Positions 62,311-64,000 of a DNA stretch of 64,000 nt are shown in pieces. How positions within the stretch are numbered: the first letter of the stretch is position 1; each line of letters opens with the position of its first letter. Source of the stretch: Marchantia polymorpha subsp. ruderalis (Eukaryota; Streptophyta; Marchantiopsida; Marchantiales; Marchantiaceae); NCBI GenBank assembly GCA_037833965.1, contig AP031357.1:8514001-8578000 (forward strand), read 5' to 3'. The notes beneath the pieces are model-generated. The model was not told the DNA's origin, ran no database searches, and was given only the letters and a program-made list of their open reading frames with translations. The translations under genes and the position numbers were made by a program.

Positions 62311-64000
62311 ACTCCGTGACGGTAATTGAGTCAGACGCGGTAACAATGATGGCCCCGGCACTTGTTACTACGATTAATCCTCCCCCTGAACTCCAGTACA
62401 CGTTCTCGCTTCCTGAAAGCCACCTCTTCCGTATAACAACTCGAGGGCACCCGCTGCTATGCATTCGGTATATAGTATATACCGACCGGTGCTGCTCTAT
62501 GTACCAGTCTTGCAAGACCAGGAGTTGTGTCGCTATCTGTTCCTTTTTTCCCCATATTGTAACAATGAATAAACAGAAATCATCGTTCTTCTAGAATTAT
62601 ATGACATTCGAACTCTTCTGAGGTGACCAACATGGATGTGACTCCAGAGCCTCCTATGCCTAAAGAGTATTGGGGTGGAGATGCTAATTAAGAGTGATCT
62701 AACCACGAGGGCGGAGCAACATCCCCTGGCATTGCCTCCACGTCGAGTGAGTGTCTCCTGAAATCAAGGCTAAAAGGGTCACTTCTCAAACCTGAACATA
62801 TTGCATAAATTCTATCTCACTTTCATCGTTTGATTAATGGGCTAATCTGGCAGTTTAATATGCAAGCAGTAATGTCATGGTTAGTAAGTTAGCATGAACG
62901 ATACTTAATGAAGAAATAAAGAAGAAATAAACCGAAAGCTCCTTTAAAGCCACAGAAGCAGAAGGCTCCATCTCAGCCACAGAAGCTTGTGGTATACCTC
63001 TCAAGCAATCAGGTGAAGTTTCCGGACACATTTGACAGAAAGGCTCATCATATTCTCTCATCGCACAATATTGCCGCGACTTGCAAAAGATGAAAACGAA
63101 AAGGAAGAAAAGCATAACCTTCGTTCCCAAAGGAAAAGGCGATACATAGTCTCCTGATTTCTAAGTCTTCCCATTCTTATGAATATTTTAATTTGTCCTT
63201 TATAATTCTCAGCTGTCGTTAATACTAGAATAGTATTAAATATAGCTGGCATCGATATACAGAAAACCCTTATTGAACATCGGCAGCACAAAGCGATTTA
63301 TTTATTATTCAATGCGAGGACTGTGGGGAAATAAAACTCAACAGTGCTCGTCTTTTTGTCAAGGAAACAATATTCAGAAGGTAAGAGGAAACAACGGAAT
63401 TCGCAATTCAACGGTTGGCGTATTGAGTGGATGTTTCGTTGCCACAAGACTTGTGGATTTGATTGGATACTTGCCCCACCTGCACTCTAATTACTGTCGT
63501 AAAAACTGTGCGTCACAGTGCGTGATTATGTCGTGAAACCAAGCAAGCGCCAGTGTACTTCAATCATGTCTTCGATTTAACTTTTAGATATTGTGGACCA
63601 TACAGTAGTCTTGTCCATATCGTCCAAACCTGCATCTTTTTGGGCATCGTAACAAAGCTTCTCGTCAAACACAAGATGGTGGGGTCATAGGGCCAGGTTT
63701 GTTCGGATGCATCAGGTGCTTTCGTATAATTTAATCTTCTCAGCGATCTGGGCCCACCGGCTGTTTTAATCAGAAAAGTCGTTGGGATTATGGCCGTCGG
63801 TAAATTACCCGGACAAGGCACAGAAGCTTCCTGCTTTCTTCTCCGGTCGCCTTTTCATGTATTCATGTTAGCATTGGTGCCTATTCCAAATCGGCCTGCA
63901 TGATTTTTGGTGCACCCGCCCCTCGCCAGCCTAAAGAATTTTCTTTGCATGCAATTATTTCCTAGCCTCCCTAAATATACATCCGCGATCTGCAGCCCTT
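62311..64000. other. terminal stretch, no gene supported
   Basis: Short open frames only. The longest, on the minus strand at 63564-63821 (with PGNLPTAIIPTTFLIKTAG and FVTMPKKMQVW), has plausible composition but no recognised family and no visible partner exons. The right edge may cut into another gene's flank. Confidence 0.4.

Overview
The window is eukaryotic nuclear DNA from a land plant. It has spliced genes with GT-AG introns, class III peroxidases with the usual three-intron layout, a light-harvesting chlorophyll a/b protein, an IQ67-domain (IQD) protein, a BSD-domain protein and a decayed copia retroelement in AT-rich intergenic DNA. A bryophyte, most likely a liverwort of the Marchantia type, is my best guess. 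It rests on gene style and general impression, not on a diagnostic marker. No tRNA, rRNA, organelle gene or CRISPR array was seen.

Layout. 1-700 holds a broken coiled-coil coding relic, followed by an 80-bp tandem duplication and AT-rich DNA. 2.9-4.5 kb holds uncertain coding fragments, including a possible two-exon minus-strand gene. 7.9-18.6 kb is a peroxidase cluster. It has two intact plus-strand genes with identical exon structure, the first carrying a long extensin-like proline-rich insert, and a decayed minus-strand copy. 23.8-24.8 kb is an intronless IQD gene. 24.8-32.0 kb is largely gene-free.

The most striking object is at 32.1-44.5 kb: a single predicted gene built from a tandem array of exon-intron units. 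I can join 19 exons, all separated by phase-0 introns, into one uninterrupted reading frame of about 2,593 residues. There is a first exon with a 51-bp minisatellite, then twelve 270-bp exons, five longer N/Q-rich exons, and a last exon with an unrecognised, apparently folded C-terminal region. Exons and introns are both nearly identical between units, which points to recent whole-unit amplification or homogenisation.

45.5-49.9 kb is a degenerate Ty1/copia element with integrase, reverse transcriptase and RNase H relics in copia order. 51.5-52.4 kb is an LHCII gene (Lhcb type). 54.0-56.2 kb holds a Ser/Thr/Pro/Lys-rich gene with coherent splice sites but two apparent +1 frameshifts; its 3' end is unresolved. 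59.9-61.3 kb is a minus-strand single-exon BSD-domain gene with a GC-rich, GA/CT-rich upstream region. The remaining sequence to 64,000 shows no convincing gene.

The genes do not form one pathway. The peroxidases act at the cell wall, the LHCII protein in thylakoids and the IQD protein in calmodulin signalling. The array gene is of unknown function; its prion-like, repeat-variable architecture is the part of the window most worth following up.
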